Notes: generated by a model not told the origin, from the sequence alone. Positions 1-8,992 are shown, counted from the stretch's first letter. The stretch: 64,000 nucleotides of DNA from Variovorax paradoxus (GCF_902712855.1 NZ_LR743508.1:1302001-1366000); one strand, 5' to 3'. A program made the numbers and translations.

Positions 1-286
1 GCTGGCGTTGTCCCTCGCGCCTGTCTCGCGGCAGTGTTGTGCTGATCCGCCGCCTCGGGCCTATGGTGGTCTCGGTGATGACGATGGGAGCCGGTCTCTG
101 TTTGCGTGCAGTAGTGCCGTCAAGAGGCCGGAAACGCTGCTTCTGCCGGCGCTTCGATGGACGAAACACGACGAAGCTCGGATAGAACGGATTTGCATTC
201 GCGCAGGGTGGCTCGCCCTTCGCACGAGAGTGCTAACCCATCCCATCCAGGTTGCTCAGAACCGTCTGATCGTTGCACTGCAGTTC

Positions 287-1192
287 ATGAACTTTCGACA
301 GCTCAGATACTTCGTCGCCGTCGCGGAAGAGCTTCACTTCGGGCGAGCAGCAGCTCGGGTGCATATCTCACAATCGCCCTTGAGTCAGCAAATGAAGTTG
401 CTGGAGAGGGATCTGGAGGTCGTCCTGTTCGAGCGTGACCGTCGCAAAGTCACGCTGACGCCGGCGGGTGCCGAGTATCTGAAACATGCCAGGAGCATTC
501 TTGAAAGCGCGGAGATCGCCGCGCATTCTGCGCGGCAGGCAGGCCTGCGAGAGATCGGACCGATCCGGCTCGGCTACTCCGTCTCTGCCCTGTACTCCAG
601 CGTGGTGCTGAACGCGATCGCTGAGTTCCGTCGCCTGCATCCTGGTATCACCATTCATTTCACAGAACCCACCACGCGCTGCAGCATTCGCGCATTGCTG
701 GCCGGGGAAATCGACGGTGCCTTTGTGCGTGGACCCCTGCCTCGGCATGTCGATAGATGGGGCTCCGATCGCGTCATCCTGCTGGCCACCGAGCCGTTGC
801 TCGTTGCAATTCCCAGGGACCACAGGTTGGCCCGGTTCTCGTCGATCTCGATTTCGGATCTTCAGGACGAACCGCTGCTCGCGATCTCAAATCGGCTCGG
901 AACGGCGCTGAACGAACGGCTCGCACAGATTTTTTCGGATGAGAACCGTGAGCCGAAGGTGGTCATGGAAACGCAGGAGCTTTCATCGCTGCTGGGGATG
1001 GTCCGGGCCGGCGTTGGCGTGGCTATCGTGCCGGAGGCGGTGACGGAGCCACGGTCGATTCATGTGACCTTCAAGCCGCTCGACGCGCATGGAGCGCATA
1101 TCGAGCTCTACATGCTGCTTCCCAAGCGGATCCCCACGGCGATCAGCAGGCTGCGCGCCATTCTCCATGCGCAAAGAACGCGAAATGTCTAG
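287..1192 (+). CDS. LysR-family transcriptional regulator
   Basis: About 301 residues, the usual LysR length, from the ATG at 287. The longer open frame upstream reads as non-coding, and the protein from this ATG starts directly with the family N-terminus (MNFRQLRYFVAVAEE). Residues 1-60 form the winged helix-turn-helix, with LHFGRAAARVHISQSPLS covering the recognition helix. Residues 90-295 are the periplasmic-binding-like effector domain, including the typical GVGVAIVPEAV segment. It is convergent with the MFS gene, and its TAG stop lies in the CTAG duplicated by the mobile element at 1193. The effector and target genes cannot be told; control of the neighbouring transporter and hydrolase is a guess. 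Confidence 0.9.
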   Translation: MNFRQLRYFVAVAEELHFGRAAARVHISQSPLSQQMKLLERDLEVVLFERDRRKVTLTPAGAEYLKHARSILESAEIAAHSARQAGLREIGPIRLGYSVSALYSSVVLNAIAEFRRLHPGITIHFTEPTTRCSIRALLAGEIDGAFVRGPLPRHVDRWGSDRVILLATEPLLVAIPRDHRLARFSSISISDLQDEPLLAISNRLGTALNERLAQIFSDENREPKVVMETQELSSLLGMVRAGVGVAIVPEAVTEPRSIHVTFKPLDAHGAHIELYMLLPKRIPTAISRLRAILHAQRTRNV

Positions 1193-1455
1193 GGCGTGTT
1201 CACACTATTTCTGGCGTCGCGAAGGCCTGTCACGGCGGGCCAATCAAGGCGCGCGACGCCGCATGTGCGTATGCCCATGCAAGGAGCGCAACGCCGAGTG
1301 GCCCGCCGTGACAGGCCTTCCCTTCGGGTTGGCCGGCAAAGGGGCCGTCTGCGGCGTTGCCCGCGCTTGCAAGGCATCAGCCTTGCTGCGCACGCGCGCC
1401 TTGCAGCCAGCCCCTTTGCCGGCCAACGCGACGCCAGAAATAGTGTGAACACGCC
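1193..1455. mobile_element. 263-bp MITE-like non-coding element with CTAG target duplication
   Basis: Perfect 29-bp terminal inverted repeats begin GGCGTGTTCACAC (1193-1221 and 1427-1455). Both ends are flanked by CTAG (1189-1192 and 1456-1459), which looks like a 4-bp target-site duplication. Two further perfect inverted repeats lie inside: 22 bp at 1221-1242/1299-1320 and 18 bp at 1328-1345/1410-1427. One strand could therefore fold as a three-way junction. No transposase is encoded. A CTAG/YTAR-type duplication is known for parts of the IS5 family, so mobilisation by such a transposase is plausible but inferred. The insertion leaves the stop codons of both flanking genes intact. Confidence 0.8.
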
Positions 1456-2703
1456 CTAGTCGACCTGACCGCGTGCACGAAGCCCGCGGAAATAGATGCG
1501 TTGAGCCAGCGCGTACGACATGCAACCCACCATCGCGACGGCCAGCAGGATCCAGCCGCCTGATTCGGAACCTTCGCCCGGGGCCCACGAGAACGCGATG
1601 AAAGCCGGCAAGGCAATGCGTCCCACGGTCGCCCAGAACGCGATGGTCCCGTTTGAAACAGCGGTAGCTCGCGTACCCAGATACTGGGGAACCGATGTCG
1701 CACGCACAACCGTCCATCCGCCGTGCGCGATACCGTACACCACGACAAAGGCCAGGAGGAGCGCGCGGTTCGTGCCTGCAGTCTGCAGCAGCACAAGAGC
1801 GACCGGAAACAGCGCAATCAGAATCAGGTTCAGTTGATGAACCTTGGCGTCCGCGCTCCGCATCAGCATCGGTAACCTCGCGAGCGTCTGCAGTGCGCCA
1901 ATCGCTGCAGGCGCAGCCAATGCGACCTCTGAGGCGACGCCGCGCGTCATCAGGATGGGAACGAGATAGGCGGCCACTGCCGCAGAGATCGCGCCGATCG
2001 CAGAGGTGAATACGGCGAGGCAGACATAGATCCCGAGTTTGCGCTGCCCGGGCTGCGATGGGGCTGGCTGCGATGATGTCCATGCGGGATCCCTCGCAAG
2101 TGCACCATCCGTGGAAATTGCCTTTTGCCTGGACGCCGTCAGGGCGAACCAATGCCCTGGTGCACAACAGAAGGCATTCAGTGCCGCGTAGAGGAGCACG
2201 CAATGCCGCCATCCGACCTCCGCCATCAACCATCCGCTGAAAGGAACAAACAATGTGCTGGAAAAGCCAGTGATCAGAGAAATGAGGGTGACTTCGCGGC
2301 GATAGGTGGTCGGACGCTCGACCGCAAGCAGGGAAAACAAAGGGGTATAGAGCGTGCAGGCGAAGGAGGAGCCTATCAATGCCCACGCGATGTGAAAGTG
2401 CAGCAGCGAGCCTGCTTGGCTGAGAACCAGCAGTCCCGCGCCACAGAGCAACGATCCGCAAGCCATCACATGAGCGCCCAGTCGGCGGGCAATCCATTTG
2501 CCGACAACGACGGAACAGATTCCTTCAAAAAGTAGCGCCACCGGAAAAGCGAGTGCAGCAGCGCTCCTGCTGATTCCTAATTCGTTCTCGATCGGAATCA
2601 GGGTCAGGCCGAACGTGTAGAAACTGGTTCCCCAAGACGATAGCTGCAGCCCAGCCAAGACGTAAATTTCGCGCCCTCTGTTGCCTGGCTTATTCGCCAC
2701 CAT
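1456..2703 (-). CDS. MFS transporter
   Basis: About 415 residues with roughly twelve hydrophobic segments. An MFS loop signature is visible after the second helix (VVGKWIARRLGAH). The start at 2703 (MVANKPGN) is preferred because it overlaps the end of the upstream hydrolase gene by 14 nt, typical of translational coupling; an in-frame ATG at 2736 is also possible. The stop codon is the TAG inside the CTAG beside the mobile element. Located in the inner membrane, substrate unknown. The tight link to the hydrolase and dioxygenase remnant suggests export or import of a small metabolite, but this is inference. Confidence 0.9.
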   Translation of the reverse strand: MVANKPGNRGREIYVLAGLQLSSWGTSFYTFGLTLIPIENELGISRSAAALAFPVALLFEGICSVVVGKWIARRLGAHVMACGSLLCGAGLLVLSQAGSLLHFHIAWALIGSSFACTLYTPLFSLLAVERPTTYRREVTLISLITGFSSTLFVPFSGWLMAEVGWRHCVLLYAALNAFCCAPGHWFALTASRQKAISTDGALARDPAWTSSQPAPSQPGQRKLGIYVCLAVFTSAIGAISAAVAAYLVPILMTRGVASEVALAAPAAIGALQTLARLPMLMRSADAKVHQLNLILIALFPVALVLLQTAGTNRALLLAFVVVYGIAHGGWTVVRATSVPQYLGTRATAVSNGTIAFWATVGRIALPAFIAFSWAPGEGSESGGWILLAVAMVGCMSYALAQRIYFRGLRARGQVD

Positions 2704-3424
2704 GCTGTGGCTCGTCCAGCAGACTGGCGATGGCATCCGCGACGACCGACGCAGTCCGAGGATTCTCGTTCAAGTAAACCCCCAGTTGATGAGAGGCGGA
2801 TTCGACGAGCAAGTCAGAAGTGGAGTTGGCCCGAGCAGCCTCGTGAATCAACACGAAAACTTCAGCCGGAATTACGTCGTCGTATTCCGATCTCACCAGA
2901 AGGGTCTTACCCCGATACCCATTGAATGCAGAGGCGATGTCGGCTTTGCGCCAACTCTGCGGACGACGAATGATGGTTGAGAAGCTTTCGCCAAAGGGCA
3001 CATCGATTGCGCGTTTATCGTAAATGGCAGGGTTGAAAAGAACGAGACAGGCAATCTCGTTCTTTCGGGTGCGCAGCAATTCGATCGCAACCTGCCCACT
3101 CATGCTGAAAGCCAAGATCGCCAAAGGCAATTCCTTGGAATGGAGATAGTTCTGTATTACCGCGCCGGCTTCGTGTGCTCTTTTTAAAATTGATCCTGCG
3201 GAATGACCCGTGCTCTCGCCCGATCCGGAAAAGTCGAATGAAACAATGTGCATGCCCCGCTCGGCCATTCTCATGCACAGGGCGTCGCCTCGCTCCTTGT
3301 TGGATTGCCCGGCGCCATGGAGATAAATTCCCTGCCAACGCAACTCGCTGGGCAGTGGGGAAAAAGATTTGACGGAGAGTTCTTCAGCATGAACCGAAAG
3401 CCGAGTCGTTTTGATCGTAATCAT
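2690..3424 (-). CDS. Alpha/beta hydrolase
   Basis: 244 residues with the alpha/beta-hydrolase order of motifs: an HGAG oxyanion segment near residue 36, a nucleophile elbow SMSGQ near residue 107, an acidic residue in SEYDDVIP near 180 and a late His in ASHQLG near 210. No signal peptide is seen, so it is probably cytoplasmic. It lies between the dioxygenase remnant (41-nt overlap) and the MFS gene (14-nt overlap), implying a single leftward transcript. Base composition is less GC-rich than most of the window, consistent with acquisition by transfer. Substrate unknown; esterase or peptidase-like activity is the family expectation. Confidence 0.85.
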   Translation of the reverse strand: MITIKTTRLSVHAEELSVKSFSPLPSELRWQGIYLHGAGQSNKERGDALCMRMAERGMHIVSFDFSGSGESTGHSAGSILKRAHEAGAVIQNYLHSKELPLAILAFSMSGQVAIELLRTRKNEIACLVLFNPAIYDKRAIDVPFGESFSTIIRRPQSWRKADIASAFNGYRGKTLLVRSEYDDVIPAEVFVLIHEAARANSTSDLLVESASHQLGVYLNENPRTASVVADAIASLLDEPQHGGE

Positions 3425-3788
3425 TTTCGATAACCGGTGATCGCCAGTCTTTACGGGCTAAGGCAGATTTTCTAATATCTTTGGTGAGAATGAAGCGTGA
3501 AAGCCAGCGAGCGTTGGGTCCCCAGTGAGGTGAATACGCATCTCGCGCATGCGCGGTGTAGAGATTGTCGAGGTAGAAGAAGTCGCCTTTTTCAAGCACG
3601 ACCCGCTCACTTGCTGTATTCATCGCAAGGATGAAATCGTCCAGCGCATATTGTGCGCTGCGGTCGACTCCATGTGTGTTATTGACGTTGATTCGCATGA
3701 AAGGACGATCCCAGCAGCCGTAGAGAATTGAATTTCTGGGCGGCTTGTGTCCTTCCGGCAATTGATGATCGAGCCAATATGCCTTTTT
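3384..3788 (-). pseudogene. TauD/clavaminate-synthase-like dioxygenase, C-terminal remnant
   Basis: The open frame covers only the last third of an Fe(II)/2-oxoglutarate dioxygenase. It has the segment GDFFYLDNLYTAHAR, which should carry the distal iron-binding His and nearby 2OG-binding Arg, then a WGPNARWLSRF stretch. Family members are about 300-350 residues; here some 125-133 remain. The frame is closed by an in-frame TAA at 3789-3791, with no recognisable N-terminal half or HxD motif upstream. It overlaps the hydrolase start by 41 nt. GC is clearly lower than in the surroundings. Likely a decayed piece of an acquired biosynthetic locus; a residual small protein from the TTG at 3761 cannot be excluded. 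Confidence 0.6.
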
Positions 3789-4080
3789 TTACTTCTTTGA
3801 TATTTCGGCTGGATTGTCGAGCGGCAATCCTAGGTTTTTTCGTCCTTTTTTGTAAACGACGATATTCGGGTGTCTGTGAGTGCTTTTTCCACTCGACGCC
3901 TTCGGATTGAAGTCAAAAGCAGCCACCACCGGATCGCAGACAGAAGCCAGTCGGCTGGCTCTCGCGGTATGACCATCGGCGCGGCAACGCCTTCGTCGCC
4001 CGCGCGCCGTGGCTGCCTCGCGCTGAGGGCCAGATTTAGGTGGTGCGCGCGGCGCGGGTTGCAGCGCGAAGGAGCAATGC
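3789..4080. other. Gene-free, lower-GC junction between accessory patch and eutC
   Basis: About 290 bases without a credible gene. The left part (to about 3900) is AT-richer with T-runs; base composition then returns to the high-GC background toward eutC. Open frames on either strand show no family resemblance. It looks like the scarred edge of the accessory patch. A short inverted repeat of the AGCCAG/CTGGCT type near 3950 may act as a terminator for eutBC, but there is no clear U-tract. Confidence 0.4.
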
Positions 4081-4872
4081 TCAGGGCTTGCCAGCCCGGC
4101 CAAGCCCGTGCACGCAGCCTTGCTGCAGCGCTTCGGAATCGCTCTCGTCCTTCAGACCCACGCCCGTCAGGCCCCTGCGCAGCGATTCGCGCATCAGCCA
4201 CGCCAGCTTGAAGGCGGCCGCTTCGCAGGGCAGCCCTTCGGGCCGCACGTTCGAGATGCAGTTGCGCTCGGCGTCGTGACGGCCGCGTTTGGGGGAATGG
4301 GTCAGGTAGATGCCCAGGCTGTCGGGCGAGCTGAGGCCGGGGCGCTCGCCGATGAGCATCACCGACAGCGCTGCGCCGAACAGCTCGCCCACCTCGTCGG
4401 CCAATGCCACGCGGGCCTGCGTGGCGATGACGACGGGGGCGAAGCTGGTGTCGGCCGGCAGCTGCGCGCGCAGGGCGGCGAGCAGCGGTGCGGCGTGGCG
4501 GGCGACGGCGAGCGACGACAGCCCGTCGCCGGCCACCACGCACACGTCGCAGCCGTAGCGCCGGTCGGCCAGCAGGCGTGTGGCGTCGTCTTCGTGGAGT
4601 TGACGCCCGAGGTCGGGCCGGCGCAGGTATTCGGTGCGGTCGGCCGCCCGGCTGCGCGCGCGGGCGACCTGCCAATGCTGCGCGGCAAGCGCCGCTTCGA
4701 GTGCATCGACGTCGAGCGCGGCATGGATGGCGTCGCGCGCCATCGCATGCGCCCAGCCGAAGCGCAATGTCTCGTCGGTCGGCATGCCGGCGCCGGCGCG
4801 GCCCAGCGCCAGGCGTGCCGGCGTGGCCGAGCGCCATTGCGCCCATGGGTTCGGCGTGACGGGGTCCTTCAT
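4081..4872 (-). CDS. eutC: Ethanolamine ammonia-lyase, small (light) subunit
   Basis: 263 residues matching EutC, the small subunit of adenosylcobalamin-dependent ethanolamine ammonia-lyase (ethanolamine to acetaldehyde plus ammonia). Conserved segments include DGLSSLAV, VMLIGERPGLSSPDSLG and ERNCISNVRPEGL, all typical of the C-terminal Rossmann-like half. The start ATG at 4872 overlaps the eutB stop by four bases (ATGA), the standard coupled arrangement. No shell-protein or eutA genes follow, so this is the microcompartment-free type of ethanolamine pathway common in proteobacteria. Confidence 0.95.
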   Translation of the reverse strand: MKDPVTPNPWAQWRSATPARLALGRAGAGMPTDETLRFGWAHAMARDAIHAALDVDALEAALAAQHWQVARARSRAADRTEYLRRPDLGRQLHEDDATRLLADRRYGCDVCVVAGDGLSSLAVARHAAPLLAALRAQLPADTSFAPVVIATQARVALADEVGELFGAALSVMLIGERPGLSSPDSLGIYLTHSPKRGRHDAERNCISNVRPEGLPCEAAAFKLAWLMRESLRRGLTGVGLKDESDSEALQQGCVHGLGRAGKP

Positions 4873-6263
4873 GGCGAGAGCGCGGCCAGGCCGCCCATGC
4901 CAGCGAGCAGCCGGTTGGCCGAGGGCGGTGCGAGCCGCCCCGCGCCGTCGGTGATCTGCATCCGCTGCAGCCAGGCCTCGAATTCGGGTGCGCGCTTCAG
5001 GCCGAGCGTTTCGCGCAGGAACAGCGCGTCGTGGAACGAGGTGCTCTGGTAGTTGAGCATCACGTCGTCGGCGCCGGGGATGCCCATGATGAAGTTGATG
5101 CCGGCCGTGCCCAGCAGCACCAGCAGCGTGTCCATGTCGTCCTGGTCGGCCTCGGCGTGGTTGGTGTAGCAGATGTCGCAGCCGATGGGCAGCCCGAGCA
5201 GCTTGCCGCTGAAGTGGTCCTCCAGCCCGGCGCGGATGATCTGCTTGCCGTCGTACAGGTACTCCGGGCCGATGAAGCCGACCACCGTGTTGATCAGCAG
5301 CGGCCTGTAGCGGCGCGCCAGCGCATAGGCGCGTACCTCGCAGGTCTGCTGGTCGACGCCGAAGTTGGCGTTGGCCGACAGCGCGCTGCCCTGGCCGGTC
5401 TCGAAGTACATGACGTTGTTGCCGACGCTGCCGCGCTGGAGCGACAGCGCCGCGGCATGGGCCTCGTCGAGCAGCTCGGGCGTCACGCCGAAGGAGAGGT
5501 TGGCCTTCTCGGTGCCCGCGATCGACTGGAACACCAGGTCGACCGGCGCACCGGCCTCCGCCAGCCTGAGCGTGTTGGTGACGTGCGTGAGCACGCAGCT
5601 CTGCGTGGGAATCCCGAAGCGCTGTATCACCTCGTCGAGCATGTGCAGCAGGCGGCCCAGCACCGGCATGCTGTCGGACGCGGGGTTGATGCCGATCACC
5701 GCGTCGCCCGCGCCGTACAGCAGGCCGTCGAGCGTCGAGGCGGCCACGCCGCGCAGGTCGTCGGTGGGGTGGTTGGGCTGCAGCCGCACCGAGAGATGGC
5801 CCGGCAGGCCGATGGTGTTCCGAAAGCGCGTGACCACGCTGCACTTCTTCGCGACCGACACCAGGTCCTGGTTGCGCATGAGCTTGGACACTGCCGCCAC
5901 CATCTCGGGCGTGAGGCCGGGCGCGAGCGCGGCGAGCGTGCCGGTGCTGGCCTCTTCGGACAGCAGCCAGTTGCGGAAGTCGCCGACAGTGAGGTGCGCT
6001 ATCGGCGCGAAGGCCTGTGCGTCGTGGCTGTCGACGATCAGGCGCGTGATGTTGTCGTGCTCGTACGGGATCAGCGCCTCGTTCAGGAAGGTCCTGAGCG
6101 GCGTGTCGGCCAGCACGTGGCGCGCGGCCATGCGCTGCTGCGCGGTGGCCGCGCCGATGCCGGCGAGGTAGTCGCCAGAGCGCGCGGGGCTCGCGAAGGC
6201 CATGACCTGCCGCAGGTCGTCGAAGGTGAACACCTGGCCGGCGATGGTGGTGCGGTACAGCAT
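4869..6263 (-). CDS. eutB: Ethanolamine ammonia-lyase, large (heavy) subunit
   Basis: 464 residues, the full length of EutB, the TIM-barrel catalytic subunit. It starts MLYRTTIAGQVFTF and carries conserved blocks such as PGHLSVRLQPNHPTDD, GINPASDS, NNVMYFETGQGSALSAN and CDICYTNHAEADQDD, which line the substrate and cobalamin sites in the family. First gene of the leftward eutBC pair. I saw no B12-box riboswitch upstream. The permease usually found beside such pairs is not in this window. The acetaldehyde product could be oxidised by ExaC, encoded 10 kb away. Confidence 0.97.
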   Translation of the reverse strand: MLYRTTIAGQVFTFDDLRQVMAFASPARSGDYLAGIGAATAQQRMAARHVLADTPLRTFLNEALIPYEHDNITRLIVDSHDAQAFAPIAHLTVGDFRNWLLSEEASTGTLAALAPGLTPEMVAAVSKLMRNQDLVSVAKKCSVVTRFRNTIGLPGHLSVRLQPNHPTDDLRGVAASTLDGLLYGAGDAVIGINPASDSMPVLGRLLHMLDEVIQRFGIPTQSCVLTHVTNTLRLAEAGAPVDLVFQSIAGTEKANLSFGVTPELLDEAHAAALSLQRGSVGNNVMYFETGQGSALSANANFGVDQQTCEVRAYALARRYRPLLINTVVGFIGPEYLYDGKQIIRAGLEDHFSGKLLGLPIGCDICYTNHAEADQDDMDTLLVLLGTAGINFIMGIPGADDVMLNYQSTSFHDALFLRETLGLKRAPEFEAWLQRMQITDGAGRLAPPSANRLLAGMGGLAALSP

Positions 6264-6653
6264 CGTTGCGCGTGCTTCGAGGCGTCAGGCTGCCATGGCA
6301 TCGGAAGTGCGTGCTGCATACCGGCCGTCGTTCCAACCAAAGCACTCACCGGCAAGAAGCAGGTCCAGCGTGGTGCCCCGGTCATGGAGGACATGGCGGA
6401 CATGGAGAGGGCCGAGCCCTTCCTTCGGATGGCCGTGGCGTCGCTGTGCCCGTCCTCTTGCGGGTGGCCTGGCTGGTGTGGCGTCTGTGGGGTGCATCGA
6501 GCGTCCTCTCTTCGCGGATGGTGACAGTGCACCACCCGCAAAGCAAGCGCTGTTCCAACGCGCGTGTCCCGATGCAGCCGCCCCGAATATCCCCTTACAG
6601 GCGCGACACGGTCGCTCGCCATAATCGGGTCCTCTTCATCTTCGAGGTGTTTC
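6264..6653. other. Divergent intergenic region between eutB and the FKBP gene
   Basis: About 390 bases with no well-supported gene. A 70-codon frame on the minus strand (6285-6497) has an SD-like AGAGGA before its ATG but reads as Arg/His-rich and has low GC3, so I do not call it. An imperfect dyad GGTG-N6-CACC at 6520-6533 could be an operator for eutBC. No sigma-54 site or cobalamin riboswitch was recognised. Confidence 0.4.
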
Positions 6654-7064
6654 GTGAAGTCTCTTTTCTGTGCCGCGCTCGTCTCCGTCCTTGCCGTCCC
6701 TGCTGCCTTCGCGCAGTCCGCCCCGGTCACCACGCCCAGTGGCCTGATCTACCAGTCGCTCAAGGAAGGCACCGGCGCTTCGCCCGCAGCCACCGATGTG
6801 GTCAAGGTTCACTACCGCGGCACCTTCCCGGACACCGGCAAGGAATTCGACAGCTCCTACAAGCGCGGCGAACCCACCGAGTTCCCGCTCAACGGCGTGA
6901 TCCCGTGCTGGACCGAGGGTGTGCAGAAGATGAAGCCCGGCGGCAAGGCCAAGCTCACCTGCCCGCCGTCGATCGCCTACGGCGCGCGCGGCGCTGGCGG
7001 TGTCATCCCGCCGAACGCCACGCTGAACTTCGAAGTCGAACTCGTCTCCGTCACCAAGCGCTGA
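6654..7064 (+). CDS. FKBP-type peptidyl-prolyl cis-trans isomerase, periplasmic
   Basis: 136 residues from a GTG start at 6654 with a GAGG ribosome-binding site just upstream. Residues 1-20 are a Sec signal peptide ending AAFA, so the enzyme is periplasmic. The remainder is one FKBP domain: VVKVHYRGTFPDTGKEFDSSY, then GVIPCWTEGVQKMKPGG, then PPSIAYGARG and a C-terminal LNFEVELVSV strand. These include the aromatic and Asp residues of the prolyl-binding pocket. The protein lacks the long N-terminal dimerisation arm of FkpA, so it is a short single-domain type. Role: folding of exported proteins. Confidence 0.93.
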   Translation: MKSLFCAALVSVLAVPAAFAQSAPVTTPSGLIYQSLKEGTGASPAATDVVKVHYRGTFPDTGKEFDSSYKRGEPTEFPLNGVIPCWTEGVQKMKPGGKAKLTCPPSIAYGARGAGGVIPPNATLNFEVELVSVTKR

Positions 7065-7183
7065 GCAACGGGCGATCGCCCCCTTCCTGGGGCACCGCGG
7101 AACCGGCCTTGCCGGGCCGCAGGTGCCGCCCCCGGCGAGGGGGTTGGCGAAGCGACACGCAGTGCGCGAAGCCTGGGGGCGTA

Positions 7184-7936
7184 CTAGATCTGCGCCATGC
7201 CCCCGTCGACGAACAATTCCGCACCGTTCACGAAGCTGCTGTCGTCCGAGGCCAGGAACACCACGGCCTTGGCGATCTCGTCGGGCGTGCCGACGCGACC
7301 CAGCGGAATGCCTTGTGCCTGGCTTTCGATGAAGCCCTCCACCTGTTCCTTCGTGAGGCCGAGCAGGTCGTAGGCCGGCGTCGGCACCACGCCGGGGCTG
7401 ACCGCGTTGACGCGGATGCCGGCGTCCTTCAGGTCCACCGTCCAGCTGCGTGCGAAGCTGCGCACGGCGGCTTTCGTCGCGCTGTAGACGCTGAACGCGG
7501 GCGTACCCTTGATGCTGGTGATCGATGCGTTGAGCACGATCGATGCGCCCCTGGGCATCAGCGGCAGTGCCTTCTGCACGGTGAAGAGCAGACCGCGCAC
7601 GTTGGTGCCGAAGGTCTTGTCGAAATGCTCCTCGGTGATCTGTCCCAGCGGCAGCAGGCTGCCGCCGCCTGCATTCGCGAACAGCACGTCGAGCCGGCCC
7701 TTCTTCTCGCGAATGGTGGTGTAGAGCCGGTCGAGGTCTTCGAGCTTCGAGACATCGCCGAGCACGCCGGTGACGTTGCGGCCGATGGCCTTCACGGCCG
7801 CGTCGAGTTCCGCCTGGCGGCGGCCCGTGATGAACACGTGCGCGCCTTCGTCGACAAAGCGTTGCGCCGTGGCCAGGCCGATGCCGCTGGTGCCGCCGGT
7901 GACGAGGGCGATCTTGTTGTTGAGCTTGAGGGTCAT
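7184..7936 (-). CDS. SDR-family oxidoreductase
   Basis: 250 residues, a classical short-chain dehydrogenase/reductase. The start ATG at 7936 follows an AAGGAAG Shine-Dalgarno. The nucleotide-binding glycine motif TGGTSGIG is at 13-20, NAGG at 88-91, catalytic Ser at about 138, and the YxxxK pair at Tyr151/Lys155. GRR at 38-40 after the second strand suggests NADP(H) preference. Cytoplasmic, substrate unknown. It is divergent from the LysR gene at 8062, an arrangement in which the regulator commonly controls the enzyme gene. Confidence 0.92.
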   Translation of the reverse strand: MTLKLNNKIALVTGGTSGIGLATAQRFVDEGAHVFITGRRQAELDAAVKAIGRNVTGVLGDVSKLEDLDRLYTTIREKKGRLDVLFANAGGGSLLPLGQITEEHFDKTFGTNVRGLLFTVQKALPLMPRGASIVLNASITSIKGTPAFSVYSATKAAVRSFARSWTVDLKDAGIRVNAVSPGVVPTPAYDLLGLTKEQVEGFIESQAQGIPLGRVGTPDEIAKAVVFLASDDSSFVNGAELFVDGGMAQI

Positions 7937-8033
7937 GATCCGCTTCCTTGAAAGTTGCCGCGATGCGGCGTTGTCGATGGAAGACAGTTTGGGCGCAGCC
8001 CCCGCACGGACCAAGACGGCGCTCGGAAGATGT

Positions 8034-8054
8034 TTATTCACGAAACGCCAATAA
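8034..8054. promoter_or_regulatory. LysR-type operator candidate, TTATT-N11-AATAA
   Basis: A perfect 5-bp dyad with an 11-base spacer fits the classical T-N11-A LysR box. It lies in the SDR/LysR divergent region and ends seven bases before the LysR start codon, a position suited to autoregulation. No mutational or footprint information can be read from sequence, so the call rests on dyad, spacing and location. Confidence 0.5.
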
Positions 8055-8061
8055 TCCGGCG

Positions 8062-8979
8062 ATGGACCAGATCACCGCGATGCGCGTCTTTGCCCGCGTG
8101 GTCGAGGCCGGCACCTTTACCCGCGCCGCCGACTCGCTGCAGATACCGAAGCCGACCGTGACGAAGATGGTGCAGCAGCTGGAGACGCGCCTGCGCGTGA
8201 AGCTGCTGCAGCGCACGACGCGGCGCGTGACCGTCACGCCCGAGGGCGCGGCCTACTACGAGCGCACCGCGCGCGTGCTTGCCGAGCTGGAAGACATCGA
8301 GTCCGACCTGACCAACGCGCAGGCCGATCCGCGCGGGCGGCTGCGGGTGGACGTCGGCTCCTCCCTGGCCAACATGGTGCTGATTCCGCAGCTTCCTGCG
8401 TTCCACGCGCGTTATCCGGAGATCGAGCTCGAGATCGGCGTGAGCGACCGGCCGGTGAACCTGATCGGCGATGCGGTCGACTGCGTGATCCGTGCCGGCG
8501 AACTGACCGACCAGTCCCTGGTGGCGCGCCGCATCGCGACCTTGCCCTTCGTGACTTGCGCCACGCCGGCGTACCTGGAGCGGCACGGCGTGCCGAAGAC
8601 GCCATCGGACCTCGGCGACGGCACGCACCGCGTGGTGGGCTACTTCTCGTCGATGAGCAACCGCCCGATTCCGCTGCGCTACGGGTGCGGCGACGAGCGC
8701 ATGGAGATACACGGTCACACCGTGGTGGGCGTGAACGAAAGCACGGCGCACCTCAGCGCGGTGCTCACCGGCATGGGCGTGGCGCAGACCTTCGACGTCA
8801 TGGCTGCACCCTATCTGTCGAGCGGCGCGCTGGTCGAGGTGCTGAAGGACTGGGCGCCCGAGCCGTATCCGCTGCACGTGGTGTACCCGACCAACCGGCA
8901 TCTCAGCGCCAAGCTGCGCGTGTTCGTCGACTGGGCGGTGGAACTCTTCGCGCCCTACAACGGCGCCGACAGGCGCTGA
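8062..8979 (+). CDS. LysR-family transcriptional regulator
   Basis: 305 residues starting [19 protein letters not shown], the N-terminus typical of the CrgA/YafC-like branch of LysR regulators. HTH at about 17-40 ([19 protein letters not shown]), effector domain from about residue 90 with [19 protein letters not shown] and [12 protein letters not shown] segments. It is divergent from the SDR gene, with a T-N11-A dyad in between, so it probably regulates that gene and itself. The stop lies only 13 bases from the opgD stop (convergent). Confidence 0.92.
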   Translation: MDQITAMRVFARVVEAGTFTRAADSLQIPKPTVTKMVQQLETRLRVKLLQRTTRRVTVTPEGAAYYERTARVLAELEDIESDLTNAQADPRGRLRVDVGSSLANMVLIPQLPAFHARYPEIELEIGVSDRPVNLIGDAVDCVIRAGELTDQSLVARRIATLPFVTCATPAYLERHGVPKTPSDLGDGTHRVVGYFSSMSNRPIPLRYGCGDERMEIHGHTVVGVNESTAHLSAVLTGMGVAQTFDVMAAPYLSSGALVEVLKDWAPEPYPLHVVYPTNRHLSAKLRVFVDWAVELFAPYNGADRR

Positions 8980-8992
8980 GCGGCCGCCGGCT

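Noticed and set aside
4081..6345. Long single frame covering eutC and an antisense-like shadow of eutB
   Set aside because: Only the eutC part (4081-4872) is coding; the rest is a frame shadow over eutB.
6285..6497. 70-codon frame upstream of eutB with an SD-like sequence
   Set aside because: Arg/His-rich product, low GC3 compared with true genes here and no recognisable family; treated as intergenic.
6264..6540. Cobalamin riboswitch upstream of eutBC
   Set aside because: No B12-box or matching structure found.
7080..7183. GC-rich hairpins between the FKBP and SDR genes (CCCCC-GGCGA-GGGGG), resembling a repeat common in related genomes
   Set aside because: No U-tract for a terminator and no second copy seen in this window, so the repeat status cannot be supported.
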